NCBI RefSeq assembly: GCF_000758705.1
Contig: NZ_CP009287.1
Coordinates: 5,890,001 to 5,954,000, forward strand
DNA length: 64,000 nucleotides
Reading direction: 5' to 3'
From: Paenibacillus graminis
GTDB lineage: Bacteria; Bacillota; Bacilli; Paenibacillales; Paenibacillaceae
Shown here: piece after piece, positions 1 through 9,502 of the stretch
Position numbering within the stretch: the stretch's first letter is position 1
Layout: every line of letters begins with the position of its first letter
The notes under the pieces: model-generated
What the model saw: the letters and a program-made list of their open reading frames with translations, nothing else
Database searches by the model: none
What the model was told of the DNA's origin: nothing
Program-made: the position numbers and the translations under genes

Positions 1-194
1 AAAAAATCCGTATACTGCCCCGCGGACTGCTTGCTGATGACCAGGAGAATATCGGTTATACCCCCCCGGCGCAACCGGTCTATACCGTAACACACCATAG
101 GATATTTGCCGACCGGAAGCAAATGTTTGTTCATAAGCCGGGTCAGCGGATATAGTCTTGATCCTGTTCCGCCCGCCAGTATGACTCCTTTCAC
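1..194 (-). CDS. Sugar-nucleotide thymidylyltransferase (RmlA/SpsI type), 3' end outside window
   Basis: The first 64 residues are visible. They contain the nucleotide-binding signature GGTGSRLYPLT followed by NKHLLPVGKYPM, typical of glucose-1-phosphate thymidylyltransferases, which make dTDP-glucose for surface polysaccharides. The NKHLLPVG wording recalls the SpsI branch used in spore-coat polysaccharide synthesis (family knowledge, from memory). The start is a GTG at 194 preceded by a strong AAAGGAGG site. The gene lies 46 bp downstream of three glycosyltransferases on the same strand and is probably the last visible gene of their operon, supplying the activated sugar. The catalytic C-terminal part lies beyond the left edge, so substrate specificity cannot be judged. 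Confidence 0.85.
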   Translation of the reverse strand, partial: MKGVILAGGTGSRLYPLTRLMNKHLLPVGKYPMVCYGIDRLRRGGITDILLVISKQSAGQYTDF

Positions 195-240
195 TTACTT
201 TCCTCCTTTTTATCTGTGTCTTAAGCCTTGGGTCAACCTT

Positions 241-978
241 TCAGATGAACTCTGCCGGATCCGCATGCCATTTATCCATAAAAATCCTGCGATTGCGTTC
301 CACCAGCTCCTGCAGCCGTGAGGAGTAAACCTCCTTGAAGCTGGCACTCCCTTCATGATGCACCAGGCAATTCCCGGCAATAAGCAGACGGTAGCCCCGC
401 AGCCGGGCGCGGTAGCAGTAGTCATCGTCTTCATAGTGTCCCGGGGAGTACCGCTCATCCAGAAGGCCGATGGTGTCCATCAGCTCTCTTTTAAATAAAA
501 AGCACAAGCCGACCAGCCGCCGGGTTCCGATCCATTCAGACGGCCCCCGGAGACTCAGCCTCTCCGCTTCGGCGTGAAATCCCGAAATATCCGTATACGG
601 CACCTTTATCTGCTGACGCCCGCTGGCATAGTTCGTTACAGGTCCTACAATGCCGACGTCGGGTGCACTGTACAAGGCGTTTTTCAAATGGGCAAGCCAG
701 CCTCGCGATACAATAACGTCATTGTTCAGCAGCAGCAGTTCATCGCCCGAGGCCAGTTGCATACCCAGATTACAGGCCGCCGGGAACCCCCTGTTCTCGG
801 GAAGAGAAATAAAGGTCAGCTTGTTCTCACGGCAATAAGCGTCTGTTCCATCGGTTGAAGCGTTGTCGATCACAATAATTTCATAGGGTAATCCAGTGTG
901 TGCCCTGACCGCTTCCACACAGGAGCGGAGCAAGCCAAGCCTGTTATAGGTCGGAATAATAATACTGGTCATTGTCAT
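241..978 (-). CDS. GT2 family glycosyltransferase
   Basis: A 245-residue GT-A fold glycosyltransferase of family 2. The N-terminus SIIIPTYNR begins the nucleotide-binding strand, IDNASTDGT follows, ENRGFPAACNLG is the acceptor-proximal loop, and LLLNNDV holds the metal-binding acidic motif. RRLVGLCFLFKRE and HYEDDDYCYRARLRGY near residues 155-205 match rhamnosyl- and other sugar-transferring GT2 enzymes. No membrane segment is seen, so it acts in the cytoplasm on a nucleotide sugar. The ATG overlaps the stop of the upstream glycosyltransferase by 4 bp (translational coupling), and the thymidylyltransferase follows 46 bp downstream. I infer that it decorates the neighbouring repeat protein or a spore polysaccharide; the acceptor is unknown. 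Confidence 0.85.
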   Translation of the reverse strand: MTMTSIIIPTYNRLGLLRSCVEAVRAHTGLPYEIIVIDNASTDGTDAYCRENKLTFISLPENRGFPAACNLGMQLASGDELLLLNNDVIVSRGWLAHLKNALYSAPDVGIVGPVTNYASGRQQIKVPYTDISGFHAEAERLSLRGPSEWIGTRRLVGLCFLFKRELMDTIGLLDERYSPGHYEDDDYCYRARLRGYRLLIAGNCLVHHEGSASFKEVYSSRLQELVERNRRIFMDKWHADPAEFI

Positions 979-2105
979 ACGCCGTTCCTCCAGGCTGCCA
1001 ATTGCCGCCGCTGCTCCTGCAGGTTTTTAGCAGAGATTATCCCGCTGGCGTTACGGTGCATAAGCACCCTAAGCAGCGCTTCCGCATGATCCCCAACAAT
1101 CAGTTGCTCCATAGCATTGCCTGCTCCGGTGTTTCCCTGGCGGAGCCGGTTATGCTTAATAACGTTCACCTTCCCCGCTTTCTCCACTCTCAGATGTTCT
1201 ATGATCGAGAGTGCCTGCGCTTTGGGCGGAACCGTCAGCTCACGGTAGCCGATCCGCTCCAGGGCCCGCCGCGACAGGGCATGGGGGACAGCAGTCATCG
1301 AGCTGACCCCCAGGTCGCTTCTGCCCAGAACACTATTCAGATATAGTTTGCAGCGTGTGACATCATCGCTTAAGGCGAACGAAGGCAGCAGCGCATCCAG
1401 GTCATTCAGCGCGACATCCACGCCTCCGTCCACAGCCCATGCAAAAACAGCCAGCTGTGGAGCCGGAATGACCATATCTCCATCCAGGAACAGCAGGATG
1501 TCGCCCCGGCTGAGCTTGGCCCCAAGCGCCCGCCCTACATCATGCCCGGCGGATTCCGGGCAATGCACCACTGTGGCCTGCTTGAACATCCGGGCAAGGC
1601 CATAGCTGTTATCGGTGCAGCCGTTCAGTACAACAATGATCTCAGCCGGATTTAGGCGTTGTACCTGCTTTAGCAGTGCCGGCAGCGTTCGCTCCTCATT
1701 GCGCGCCGAGATAATCACCGACAGCGAGCCGCGCAGATTCGGCAGCAAAAGCTCTGCTTCGCGTGAGGCAGAGCCAGAAGTCCCCCCCGCCGGGCGCGTG
1801 GCCTTTCCTGCCGCTTGCCGGGCGGCAGTACTGCCGGCGGCGCTCCGCCGGACCGCGGTTCGGGCGGCCGCACCAGCTTGGGCCGCCCTGCGCTTGCCAG
1901 CAGTGCCGCCTGCCCCCGTCCGGCGGGCAGGCGCAGCTCCCGCCGTCTGGAACATGGCGGCGGCAGATCTGGCAAGGCCCCGTGCGGCTGCTCCCTTACG
2001 GGAGACAAGTGAAGCCCGCCGGGCTTTGGGTTCAGGGCGGCGGATGAAAGATGCATAAGCCTTTTGCCGGGAGCCGGACGCAGGATCAAGCATAGCTGAT
2101 GTCAT
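975..2105 (-). CDS. GT2 family glycosyltransferase with long Arg/Ala-rich N-terminal tail
   Basis: 376 residues. Residues 1 to about 125 are a low-complexity, strongly basic Arg/Ala/Gly-rich tail without predicted folds. From about 128 (SVIISARNEERTLPALL) a GT2 domain follows, with IIVVLNGCTDNS, GHDVGRALGAKLSRGD and the acidic metal motif LFLDGDMVIP. The catalytic part is clearly paralogous to the gene just upstream (same GHDVGR, DGD-VIP and DVALND blocks), so the pair arose by duplication. It overlaps both neighbours by 4 bp. The tail is unusual for GT2 enzymes; it could bind an acidic partner such as the Asp/Glu-rich N-terminal region of the giant repeat protein encoded nearby (inference). 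Confidence 0.82.
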   Translation of the reverse strand: MTSAMLDPASGSRQKAYASFIRRPEPKARRASLVSRKGAAARGLARSAAAMFQTAGAAPARRTGAGGTAGKRRAAQAGAAARTAVRRSAAGSTAARQAAGKATRPAGGTSGSASREAELLLPNLRGSLSVIISARNEERTLPALLKQVQRLNPAEIIVVLNGCTDNSYGLARMFKQATVVHCPESAGHDVGRALGAKLSRGDILLFLDGDMVIPAPQLAVFAWAVDGGVDVALNDLDALLPSFALSDDVTRCKLYLNSVLGRSDLGVSSMTAVPHALSRRALERIGYRELTVPPKAQALSIIEHLRVEKAGKVNVIKHNRLRQGNTGAGNAMEQLIVGDHAEALLRVLMHRNASGIISAKNLQEQRRQLAAWRNGV

Positions 2106-2950
2106 CTCACCATCTCCCTTCGCCGGTTTCCATCATTGAAGCCCGCTCTTTCGCCTTTTCGCTGAAGCACCATGCCTGCCGCGTCCAGATGGTCCGTGAG
2201 GATCACCTCACGCAAGGGATCCGCTCCCGCCTGTTTGGGACGGACAGCATTCAGCCTGCCTACAGGCACCTTGTGCACTGCCTTCACAAGCAGGCCGTCA
2301 AGCACAGCCTGTGCGTGTGCGAGCGGCGGTCTGGACAGCAGGCCGCTTCCGAGCGCGGCGAGCGCTTTGCGGCTGAGCGCATGGGGCACTGCCGTCAGCG
2401 AGCAGCCTTTTAGATCAGAGCGGCCAAGCATAATGTTGAGTGCATGCTTGGAGAGCACTACCGGATGCGGGAATTTTCCGCGGACCGGGCCGGAATAATC
2501 ATTAAGAGCCACATCTGTACCATGACTGACTGCGGTCACAAAGGGTCGCAGCTGTGAAGCGGGAATCACAAGATCCCCGTCGGTGAAGAGCAAAACCTGT
2601 CCTTTAGCCGCTTCTGCTCCGATACTGCGTCCCACATCATGTCCGAGCGGCTGCTCGAAGAGAATGACATGAGCCCCCTGTGACAACGCAATGTCTGCTG
2701 TATTATCGAGAGAGCCGTTAACCACAACAATAACCTCACAGCGGGGATGAACTCCCCTTGCTCCGGCAATCGCCTTGGCAATCGTCCCCGCTTCATTCAT
2801 GGCCGGAATGATTACCGACACGTAAGGCTCGGGGTGATTGGCCGCAGGGCGCGGCGCGGCAGGGCGCACCGGCCGGGAGATCCTCCGCGTTGGTCGCAAA
2901 GCCCGCCGCCCTGTGCGGCGGGCAGATGTACGTCTATGCTTCAAGCTCAT
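2102..2950 (-). CDS. GT2 family glycosyltransferase, first gene of operon
   Basis: 282 residues. The first 40 are Arg-rich (MSLKHRRTSARRTGRRALR), then comes a GT2 domain: SVIIPAMNEAGTIAKAI, IVVVNGSLDNT, GHDVGRSIGAEAAKGQ, and the acidic motif LLFTDGDLVIP near residue 140. It is a paralogue of the following gene and overlaps it by 4 bp, so the order is this gene, its paralogue, a third GT2 and a thymidylyltransferase. The ATG at 2950 is preceded by AAGGAAGGTGG. Upstream at 2996-3022 lies a sequence resembling a sigma-K promoter. Together with the adjacent 2104-residue repeat protein this suggests glycosylation of a spore-surface protein, which is an inference from context. Confidence 0.82.
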   Translation of the reverse strand: MSLKHRRTSARRTGRRALRPTRRISRPVRPAAPRPAANHPEPYVSVIIPAMNEAGTIAKAIAGARGVHPRCEVIVVVNGSLDNTADIALSQGAHVILFEQPLGHDVGRSIGAEAAKGQVLLFTDGDLVIPASQLRPFVTAVSHGTDVALNDYSGPVRGKFPHPVVLSKHALNIMLGRSDLKGCSLTAVPHALSRKALAALGSGLLSRPPLAHAQAVLDGLLVKAVHKVPVGRLNAVRPKQAGADPLREVILTDHLDAAGMVLQRKGERAGFNDGNRRREMVR

Positions 2951-2995
2951 CCACCTTCCTTGCAGGGCATGGTCTCCGGGCTGAGGGTTACATCA

Positions 2996-3022
2996 CAGTC
3001 TATGTAATCCGCTGGACCGGGT
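2996..3022 (-). promoter_or_regulatory. Candidate sigma-K-type promoter of glycosyltransferase operon
   Basis: On the minus strand CATAGACTG resembles the sigma-K -10 CATANNNTA (five of six fixed bases), with an AC core -35 element (TTACCC) 16 bp upstream. The transcript would start about 40 bp before the ATG at 2950. Such short motifs occur by chance, so the support is mainly that similar elements precede the neighbouring genes. Confidence 0.35.
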
Positions 3023-3084
3023 AACGGCAAATGTCTCCCTCCGCACACAAATTTGGACAAAAGCCCGCTGGCCGCCTCCGCAAA

Positions 3085-3115
3085 ACAAAGAGCGCAGCCG
3101 TCGGCTGCGCCCTGT
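3085..3115 (-). terminator. Terminator-like hairpin after repeat-protein gene
   Basis: A perfect GCGCAGCCG/CGGCTGCGC stem lies about 40 bp beyond the stop of the giant gene. It is followed on the minus strand by CTCTTTGTTTTG, a moderate U-tract. It separates that gene from the downstream glycosyltransferase operon. Confidence 0.55.
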
Positions 3116-3150
3116 TAAAAAATTTCACATTATTTTTCCTGCCTCCGCTC

Positions 3151-6100
3151 TCAATCAAACGCCCGATGATCCTTGGCTGGCTTCACCAAAGGGGAGCCGA
3201 GGGCAATCCATGATAACACTCCATAGAAATGCGAGGTCTCGCGCAGCCTCACCACTTCAATGACCGCTTCTCCACCCGCCCTGTTCTTCAGCGAGGCATG
3301 GAAGAACGGCTGATTGGTCATGGCGACAAGCACATAGCCGGTATGGCCGAAGCTTTCATCAAAAGCCACTGTAACCTCTACACTCTCCGCGTCTCCGTTG
3401 AACATGAACGCTGTCATGCCGAACTGCTGCAGAACCTGCCGGTTGCCTGAACTCTGTACCGGACTGAACGACAGGTGCTCCGCATTTACCGATCCGGGCG
3501 ACAGATGATCACCGATTATTGCACCAGGAGCAATATGATAGCTCTGTACGCTGTCTTCTTCCAGGTGACGGGATTGAATGGCAAATGAAGTGATTTTGGA
3601 GGCGTCCACCGCTTCATCCTGAAGCTCTATGTTCCCAACTGCACTTTCAGCCAGCTGCCTGGTTCCTACACTGCCGAACGCTAGCTTCTCCCCGGTAATG
3701 CTGCCATCCGGCAGCAGGTCTGCACAGCGGGTTTCCTCAGCCAGATGCTCAAGCTTAATCATACCGGGACTCAAATGACGCTCTTCCAGCGCTTCATCCG
3801 CGAGGTGACCGCCCTGGATGCTCTGCGGCTGCAGGTGCTGCGGGCCCACCGAGCTTACCGCCAGCTTCTCACCGCCAACGCTGCCATCCGGCAGCAGGTC
3901 TGCACAGCGGGTCCCCTCTGCCAGATGCTCAAGCTTAACGATACCGGGGCTCAAATGACGCTCCTCCAGTGTTCCATCCGCGAGATGCCCGCCGTGGACG
4001 CTCTGCATCTGCAGGTGCTGCGAGCCTACTGCGCCTGCTGCCAGCTTGGCATCGCTGATGCTGCCATCCGGCAGCAGCCCGGAGGTCAGCGCACTCTCAG
4101 CCAGATGCGCAAATTGGATGCTGCCAGAGCGGATATGACGTCCTTCCACCGCCCCCGGAGCCAAATGGCCTCCGTATACACTGCCCGGGGCCAGTTGATA
4201 GGACCCTACTGCCTCTGCCGCCAGCTTGCTTCCGCCGATACTGCCGTCCGGCAGCAGTTCTGGAGTCAGCGTATCCTCGGACAGATGTTCAAGCCGGATA
4301 CTGCCAGAGCGGATATGGCGGCCGTCCACCGCTTCCGGAGTCAGATGTCCGCCATATATACTGCCGGGAGCCAGATGCTGCGGGCCCACCGCACCTGCCG
4401 CCAGCTTGCTGCCGCCAATACCGCCATCCGGCAGCAGCTCCGTAGTCAGTGTGTCCCCGGACAGATGCTCCAGATGAATGCTGCCGGGGCGGATATGACA
4501 GCTGTCCACTGCTTCAGGAGCCAGGTGGCCGCCGTATACACTGCCAGAGGCCAGATGCTCTGAGCCCACTGCCCCTGCCGCCAGCTTGCTGCTGCCGATA
4601 CTGCCGTCCGGCAGCAGCTCCGCGCTGCGGACTTCCTCCGCCAGATGCGTAAGCCGGATCATGCCCGGGCCCAAATGCCGTTCCTCCAGCGTTCCATCTG
4701 CCAGATGCCCGCCCTGGATGCTCTGCGGCTGCAGATGCTCTGAACCCACTGCCCCTGCTGCCAGCTTGCTTCCGCCAATGCTGCCGTCCGGCAGCAGCTC
4801 CGCGCTGCGGACTTCCTCCGCCAGATGCGTAAGCCGGATCATGCCCGGGCCCAAATGCCGTTCCTCCAGCGTTCCATCTGCCAGATGCCCGCCCTGGATG
4901 CTCTGCGGCTGCAGATGCTCTGAACCCACTGCCCCTGCTGCCAGCTTGCTTCCGCCAATGCTGCCGTCCGGCAGCAGCTCCGGAGTCAGCGTGTTCTCGG
5001 ACAGATGCTCTAGATGAATACTGCCAGGGCGGATATGGCAGCTGTTCACTGCTTCAGGAGCCAAGTGGCCGCCATGTATACTGCTGGGAACCAGATGCTG
5101 GGAGCCCACTGCCCCTGCCGCCAGCTTGCTTCCGCCGATGCTGCCGTCCGGCAGCAGCTCCGCGCTGCGGACTTCCTCCGCCAGATGCGTAAGCCGGATC
5201 ATGCCCGGGCCCAAATGCCGTTCCTCCAGCGTTCCGTCTGCCAGATGCCCGCCCTGGATGCTCTGCGGCTGCAGATGCTCTGAGCCCACTGCCCCTGCCG
5301 CCAGCTTGCTTCCGCCGATACTGCCGTCCGGCAGCAGCTCCGCGCTGCGGACTTCCTCCGCCAGATGCGTAAGACGGATCATGCCGGGGCCCAAATGGCG
5401 TTCCTCCAGCGTTCCGTCTGCCAGATGCCCGCCCTGGATGCTCTGCGGCTGCAGATGCTCTGAACCCACTGCCCCTGCCGCCAGCTTGCTTCCGCCGATG
5501 CTGCCGTCCGGCAGCAGCTCCGCGCTGCGGACTTCCTCCGCCAGATGCGTAAGCCGGATCATGCCCGGGCCCAAATGCCGTTCCTCCAGCGTTCCGTCTG
5601 CCAGATGCCCGCCCTGGATGCTCTGCGGCTGCAGATGCTCTGAGCCCACTGCCCCTGCCGCCAGCTTGCTTCCGCCGATACTGCCGTCCGGCAGCAGCTC
5701 CGCGCTGCGGACTTCCTCCGCCAGATGCGTAAGCCGGATCATGCCGGGGCCCAAATGGCGATCTTCCAGCGTTTTATCTGCGAGATGCCTGCCGTAAATG
5801 ATCTGCGGCTGCAGGTGATGCGAACCCACCACACCAGCCGCCAGCTTGCTTGCTCCTATGCTGCCATCCGGCAGCAGCTCGGCACTGTGGACCTCCTCCG
5901 CCAGATGTGCAAGCTTGATGATACCGGAGCTGAAATGACGCTCCTTAAGCGTTCCATCCGCAAGATGGCCGCCACGGATACTTCGCGCTTGCAGATGCTG
6001 TGAACCCACAGCTCCTTCAGCCAGCTTGCTTCCGCCAATGCTGCCGTCCGGCAGCAGCTCCGCGCTGTGGACCTCCTCTGCCAGATGCTCAAGCTTGATG

Positions 6101-9100
6101 ATACCGGAGCTGAGATGACGCTCCTCCAGCGTTTCATCCGCGAGATGTCCGCCGTGGATGCTTTGCGCTTGCAGATGCTGCGGACCCACAGCACCTTCAG
6201 CCAGCTTGCTTCCGCCAATGCTGCCGTCCGGCAGCAGCTCCGGGCTGTGGACCTCCTCCGCCAGATGTGCAAGCTTGATCATACCAGGGCTCAAATGACG
6301 TTCCTCCAGCGTTCCATCCGTAAGATGTCTGCCCTGGATACTTTGCGCTTGCAAATGCTGCGGGCCCACAGCACCTTCGGCCAGCTTGCTTCCTTCGATG
6401 CTGCCGTCCGGCAGCAGCTCCGCGCTTTTCGTCCCGGCAGCCAGATGGCTCAACTGGATGCTGCCGGTACGGATATGGCGGCTGTCCACCGCATCCGCTG
6501 CCAAATGTCCTCCATATACGCTGCCCGAAGCCAGCTGAAAAGAACCTACCGCACCAGCCGCCAGCTTGCTGCCTCCAACGCTGCCATCCGGAAGCAGCGC
6601 TGCGCTGCGGGCTTCATCTGCCAGATGCTCAAGCTTGATCATACCGGGACGTAAATGCCGTTCCTGCAGTATTCCGTCTACAAGGTGTTCACCATAAACG
6701 CTTTCTTGCTGCAGATGGAGCGAGCTCACCGCGCCTGCCGCCAGTTTCCCGCCGCCGATACTGCCATCCGGCAGCAAATCCGAGGTCAGCGTATCCTTGG
6801 CCAGATGATCAAACCGGATGCTGCCGGAGCGGATATGGCGGCTGTCTACCGCATCCGTTGTCAAATGGTCTGCATACACGCTGCCGGTGGCCAACTGGAA
6901 CGGCCCAACCGAGCCCTCGGCCAGCTTTGTGCTTCCAATGCTTCCATCCGGCAGGATGTCTGCACTGCGCGTCTCTTCCGCCAGATGTGCCAAAGTAATC
7001 TGGCCGGCACGGATATGCCGTCCCTCCACCGCTTCCTGCGCCAGATGCCCGGCCTCTACACTGCCGGAAGTCAGATGCGAGGATTCCACAGCACCTGGAG
7101 CCAGCTTCTCTGCGCCAATACTGCCGTCCGGCAGAATTTGGCCGCTGCGGACTTCTTCGGCCAGATGGGACAGGGTAATACTTCCCTGCCCGATATGCCG
7201 CCCATCCACCGAAGCTTCAGCCAAGTGGCTGTTGTCTACACTTCCCGGTGCAAGGTGGCGCGAGGAGACAGCTCCTTCAATCAGCTTGGCTCCGCTGATG
7301 CTGCCATCCTGAATCTGAATGGAAGAGACCGAACTTGGGTTAATATGTCCATTGCCGATGGACATGGGCCGAATATGTGCCCCGCCAACACTTCCCGGCG
7401 CAAGATGCCTGCCCTGCACAGCAGCATCGATGATCGAACCAGGCCCGACCGAACCCGCTGCCAAATGTTCAGCTTGAACTGACGATGCTGCCAGTTTGGC
7501 GGCTTCCACACTTCCATCCGCCAGCTTTGCCGTCGTAACCGACAAGTCGCCCAGCTTATCGGTGGACACACTTTCCGGCGACAGCTTTAATGAAGTAACT
7601 GCATAATCAGACAGATGATGCGGCTGCACAATGGCGGCGGACAGATGAATCTCCTTCACAGCACCTGTAGCCAGCTTTTCACCCACTACCGAACCGGGCT
7701 GCAGCGCAGAAGAGGTAACACTGTTGTCTCCAAGATGCCTGCGTTCCACAGCACCCGGTGCCAAATGCTCGGCATCCACCACTGCGCGCTGCAATACACG
7801 CCCGCTGACGCTGGCATCCGCCAGATTCTTCTCCTCAACCGTACAAAAGGCAATATGCTCACCGCTAACCGCTTCCCGCGCAATAGCATTGGCACTAACC
7901 GCACCGGGAGCCAGCTTTGCGGCACTAATGCTGCCATCCGCCAATTTATCCGGGGTAATACTTTGCGGACGAAGATGCTCTCCTGCCACTGAGGCGCTTG
8001 CCAACTGTTCACCCGTAACAGCTCCGCTGGCCAGATGGGTTGTAAGCACTGCCTCCTCCTGCAATTGGATAGAACCGACCGATTTCGCTGCCAAATGGGA
8101 ATGTTCAACAGACTCGCGCTGCAGGTGGACGGAGGTAACGGCCTGCATGGCAATCTGCGGCCCCCTCACAGCAGATTTGGCGATATGCCGTGTCGTAACG
8201 GCTTCATCAGCGAGCTTATGCGAGAGAATGCTTTGATCGGCAATTTTGGAGGAGGTGACCGCCTGCTCCACAAGCTGGGCTGTCCCTACCGCGCCTTCCG
8301 CAAGCTTTACAAAAGAAATGCTGCGGTCCGCCAAATGGCGGCTGGCAATTTCACCGTCAGCAATATGGCCGCCGTTCACACTCTCCGGGCTTAAGTGCTG
8401 CCCCCGTATCACCTCTTTGCCAATCTGGCGTGAACCTACCGCACCGTCGGCAAGATGCCCGCTTTCGATAACACCAAGCTGAAGCTGCTCTTTGCCAATC
8501 AGCCGGCCTGCCAGCTGTTCCGGTCCAATCGCACCAGGAGCCAGATGCGCTGCCGTAACTGCGCCGCTGCTGATATGCCGGCTCTCGATCACGGCTTCCC
8601 CCAGCTTGGCGCCGCTGATTTCACCGTCGGCAATTTTATCGCCCGATACCGCTTCGTCAGCCAGCTTGGAACGGTCAATACTTCCATTCGCCAGATGCCG
8701 GCTGACGATGCTGCTGCTCAGAATCTTCTCGCCTGTCACCGCACCATCCTCCAGCAGCTCCGCTGTGATGATGCAGTCGCTGAGGTGGCGGCTGGTAATG
8801 GCCTGGTCGGCAATTTGGCCTCCACCAATGATCCGGTCAGCCAGCTTCTCCGGACCGATGCTGCCGTTCTTCAGCTTTTCACCGCTAATGGAATGGTCCA
8901 GCAGCTTGCCGCCGCTGATACTTCCTTCTGCCAAATGCTCGCCCGTTACGGATTCCGGGGCCAGTTTGGAGGATGTTACTGCCTTGTCCGCGATATTAAT
9001 GCTTTGCACAGCGTAGTCCTGCAGCCAGGGCGTGCCGATGATGCCGAATTTCAGCTTGGACCCGTCAATGGTCCGGGGCGCAATTTTGCTTCCGGTAACG

Positions 9101-9465
9101 GCAGCGTCGGACAAATCGTCCGTATATACAGGCTGGAGGCGTTCCTTCTCCACCACTGGCGGTACTATCTCAGGGGCTCGCGGCAACGGCTCAGCTTCTA
9201 TAACGGCTGCTTCCTCCTCCTGTTCCTGAGGCTCTTGCTGATCGGGTACGACAGATTCTACAAATTCCGCCGCTTCAAGCATTTCCACCCCGCTTACCTT
9301 CAGAGTTGTACTCCCGGCATCCGGCGTTTCGCTGCCGGAGGTGTCGGCCACCTCCTGTACCTTGGGACTGCTTCCCAGCATACTGAGTTCCTTCATATTC
9401 GGATTATCCACAATATAGAGCGGTTTTTTGGAACTGCGGTGCTGATTTCTTCTGGAGCCCTTCAC
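3151..9465 (-). CDS. Giant decapeptide-repeat surface protein (2104 residues)
   Basis: Start is GTG at 9465 after AAGGAGGAG. Residues 1-36 are basic with no signal peptide, 38-115 are Asp/Glu-rich, about 119-2000 are some 188 tandem decapeptides of the form xGS(I/V)xxxxL(A/Q)x, and the last 105 residues form a distinct non-repetitive domain ending near SWIALGSP. In the DNA the 30-bp phase holds through almost the whole coding region. Between 3701 and 7121 a six-decad unit (LLPDGSI once per 180 bp) recurs 20 times in exact register, and copies between 4600 and 5700 are almost identical. Similar GS(I/V)xxxKLA decads occur in phage tail-fibre and bacterial fibre-like proteins (from memory). Lack of a signal peptide, neighbouring sugar-transfer genes and sporulation-like promoters suggest a mother-cell-made spore-surface fibre that is O-glycosylated on its many Ser/Thr residues (inference). 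I assign no database family. Confidence 0.85.
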   Translation of the reverse strand: MKGSRRNQHRSSKKPLYIVDNPNMKELSMLGSSPKVQEVADTSGSETPDAGSTTLKVSGVEMLEAAEFVESVVPDQQEPQEQEEEAAVIEAEPLPRAPEIVPPVVEKERLQPVYTDDLSDAAVTGSKIAPRTIDGSKLKFGIIGTPWLQDYAVQSINIADKAVTSSKLAPESVTGEHLAEGSISGGKLLDHSISGEKLKNGSIGPEKLADRIIGGGQIADQAITSRHLSDCIITAELLEDGAVTGEKILSSSIVSRHLANGSIDRSKLADEAVSGDKIADGEISGAKLGEAVIESRHISSGAVTAAHLAPGAIGPEQLAGRLIGKEQLQLGVIESGHLADGAVGSRQIGKEVIRGQHLSPESVNGGHIADGEIASRHLADRSISFVKLAEGAVGTAQLVEQAVTSSKIADQSILSHKLADEAVTTRHIAKSAVRGPQIAMQAVTSVHLQRESVEHSHLAAKSVGSIQLQEEAVLTTHLASGAVTGEQLASASVAGEHLRPQSITPDKLADGSISAAKLAPGAVSANAIAREAVSGEHIAFCTVEEKNLADASVSGRVLQRAVVDAEHLAPGAVERRHLGDNSVTSSALQPGSVVGEKLATGAVKEIHLSAAIVQPHHLSDYAVTSLKLSPESVSTDKLGDLSVTTAKLADGSVEAAKLAASSVQAEHLAAGSVGPGSIIDAAVQGRHLAPGSVGGAHIRPMSIGNGHINPSSVSSIQIQDGSISGAKLIEGAVSSRHLAPGSVDNSHLAEASVDGRHIGQGSITLSHLAEEVRSGQILPDGSIGAEKLAPGAVESSHLTSGSVEAGHLAQEAVEGRHIRAGQITLAHLAEETRSADILPDGSIGSTKLAEGSVGPFQLATGSVYADHLTTDAVDSRHIRSGSIRFDHLAKDTLTSDLLPDGSIGGGKLAAGAVSSLHLQQESVYGEHLVDGILQERHLRPGMIKLEHLADEARSAALLPDGSVGGSKLAAGAVGSFQLASGSVYGGHLAADAVDSRHIRTGSIQLSHLAAGTKSAELLPDGSIEGSKLAEGAVGPQHLQAQSIQGRHLTDGTLEERHLSPGMIKLAHLAEEVHSPELLPDGSIGGSKLAEGAVGPQHLQAQSIHGGHLADETLEERHLSSGIIKLEHLAEEVHSAELLPDGSIGGSKLAEGAVGSQHLQARSIRGGHLADGTLKERHFSSGIIKLAHLAEEVHSAELLPDGSIGASKLAAGVVGSHHLQPQIIYGRHLADKTLEDRHLGPGMIRLTHLAEEVRSAELLPDGSIGGSKLAAGAVGSEHLQPQSIQGGHLADGTLEERHLGPGMIRLTHLAEEVRSAELLPDGSIGGSKLAAGAVGSEHLQPQSIQGGHLADGTLEERHLGPGMIRLTHLAEEVRSAELLPDGSIGGSKLAAGAVGSEHLQPQSIQGGHLADGTLEERHLGPGMIRLTHLAEEVRSAELLPDGSIGGSKLAAGAVGSQHLVPSSIHGGHLAPEAVNSCHIRPGSIHLEHLSENTLTPELLPDGSIGGSKLAAGAVGSEHLQPQSIQGGHLADGTLEERHLGPGMIRLTHLAEEVRSAELLPDGSIGGSKLAAGAVGSEHLQPQSIQGGHLADGTLEERHLGPGMIRLTHLAEEVRSAELLPDGSIGSSKLAAGAVGSEHLASGSVYGGHLAPEAVDSCHIRPGSIHLEHLSGDTLTTELLPDGGIGGSKLAAGAVGPQHLAPGSIYGGHLTPEAVDGRHIRSGSIRLEHLSEDTLTPELLPDGSIGGSKLAAEAVGSYQLAPGSVYGGHLAPGAVEGRHIRSGSIQFAHLAESALTSGLLPDGSISDAKLAAGAVGSQHLQMQSVHGGHLADGTLEERHLSPGIVKLEHLAEGTRCADLLPDGSVGGEKLAVSSVGPQHLQPQSIQGGHLADEALEERHLSPGMIKLEHLAEETRCADLLPDGSITGEKLAFGSVGTRQLAESAVGNIELQDEAVDASKITSFAIQSRHLEEDSVQSYHIAPGAIIGDHLSPGSVNAEHLSFSPVQSSGNRQVLQQFGMTAFMFNGDAESVEVTVAFDESFGHTGYVLVAMTNQPFFHASLKNRAGGEAVIEVVRLRETSHFYGVLSWIALGSPLVKPAKDHRAFD
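3701..7150 (-). repeat. In-register 180-bp higher-order repeat inside the giant gene
   Basis: The sense LLPDGS(I/V) or its variants is encoded every 180 bp at 3701, 3881, 4061 and so on to 7121: twenty occurrences without one net indel. Units starting at 4601, 4781, 5141, 5321, 5501 and 5681 are near-identical, while outer units diverge. This is the pattern expected from recent unequal crossing-over or gene conversion in the middle of an older array. Confidence 0.9.
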
Positions 9466-9502
9466 AAGCAGTCTCCTCCTTCCATCTATTGTTTCTCCTA
9501 GG

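Noticed and set aside
3745..9501. Many long plus-strand frames opposite the giant repeat gene
   Set aside because: They are antisense shadows of the 30-bp periodic coding sequence and have no ribosome sites.
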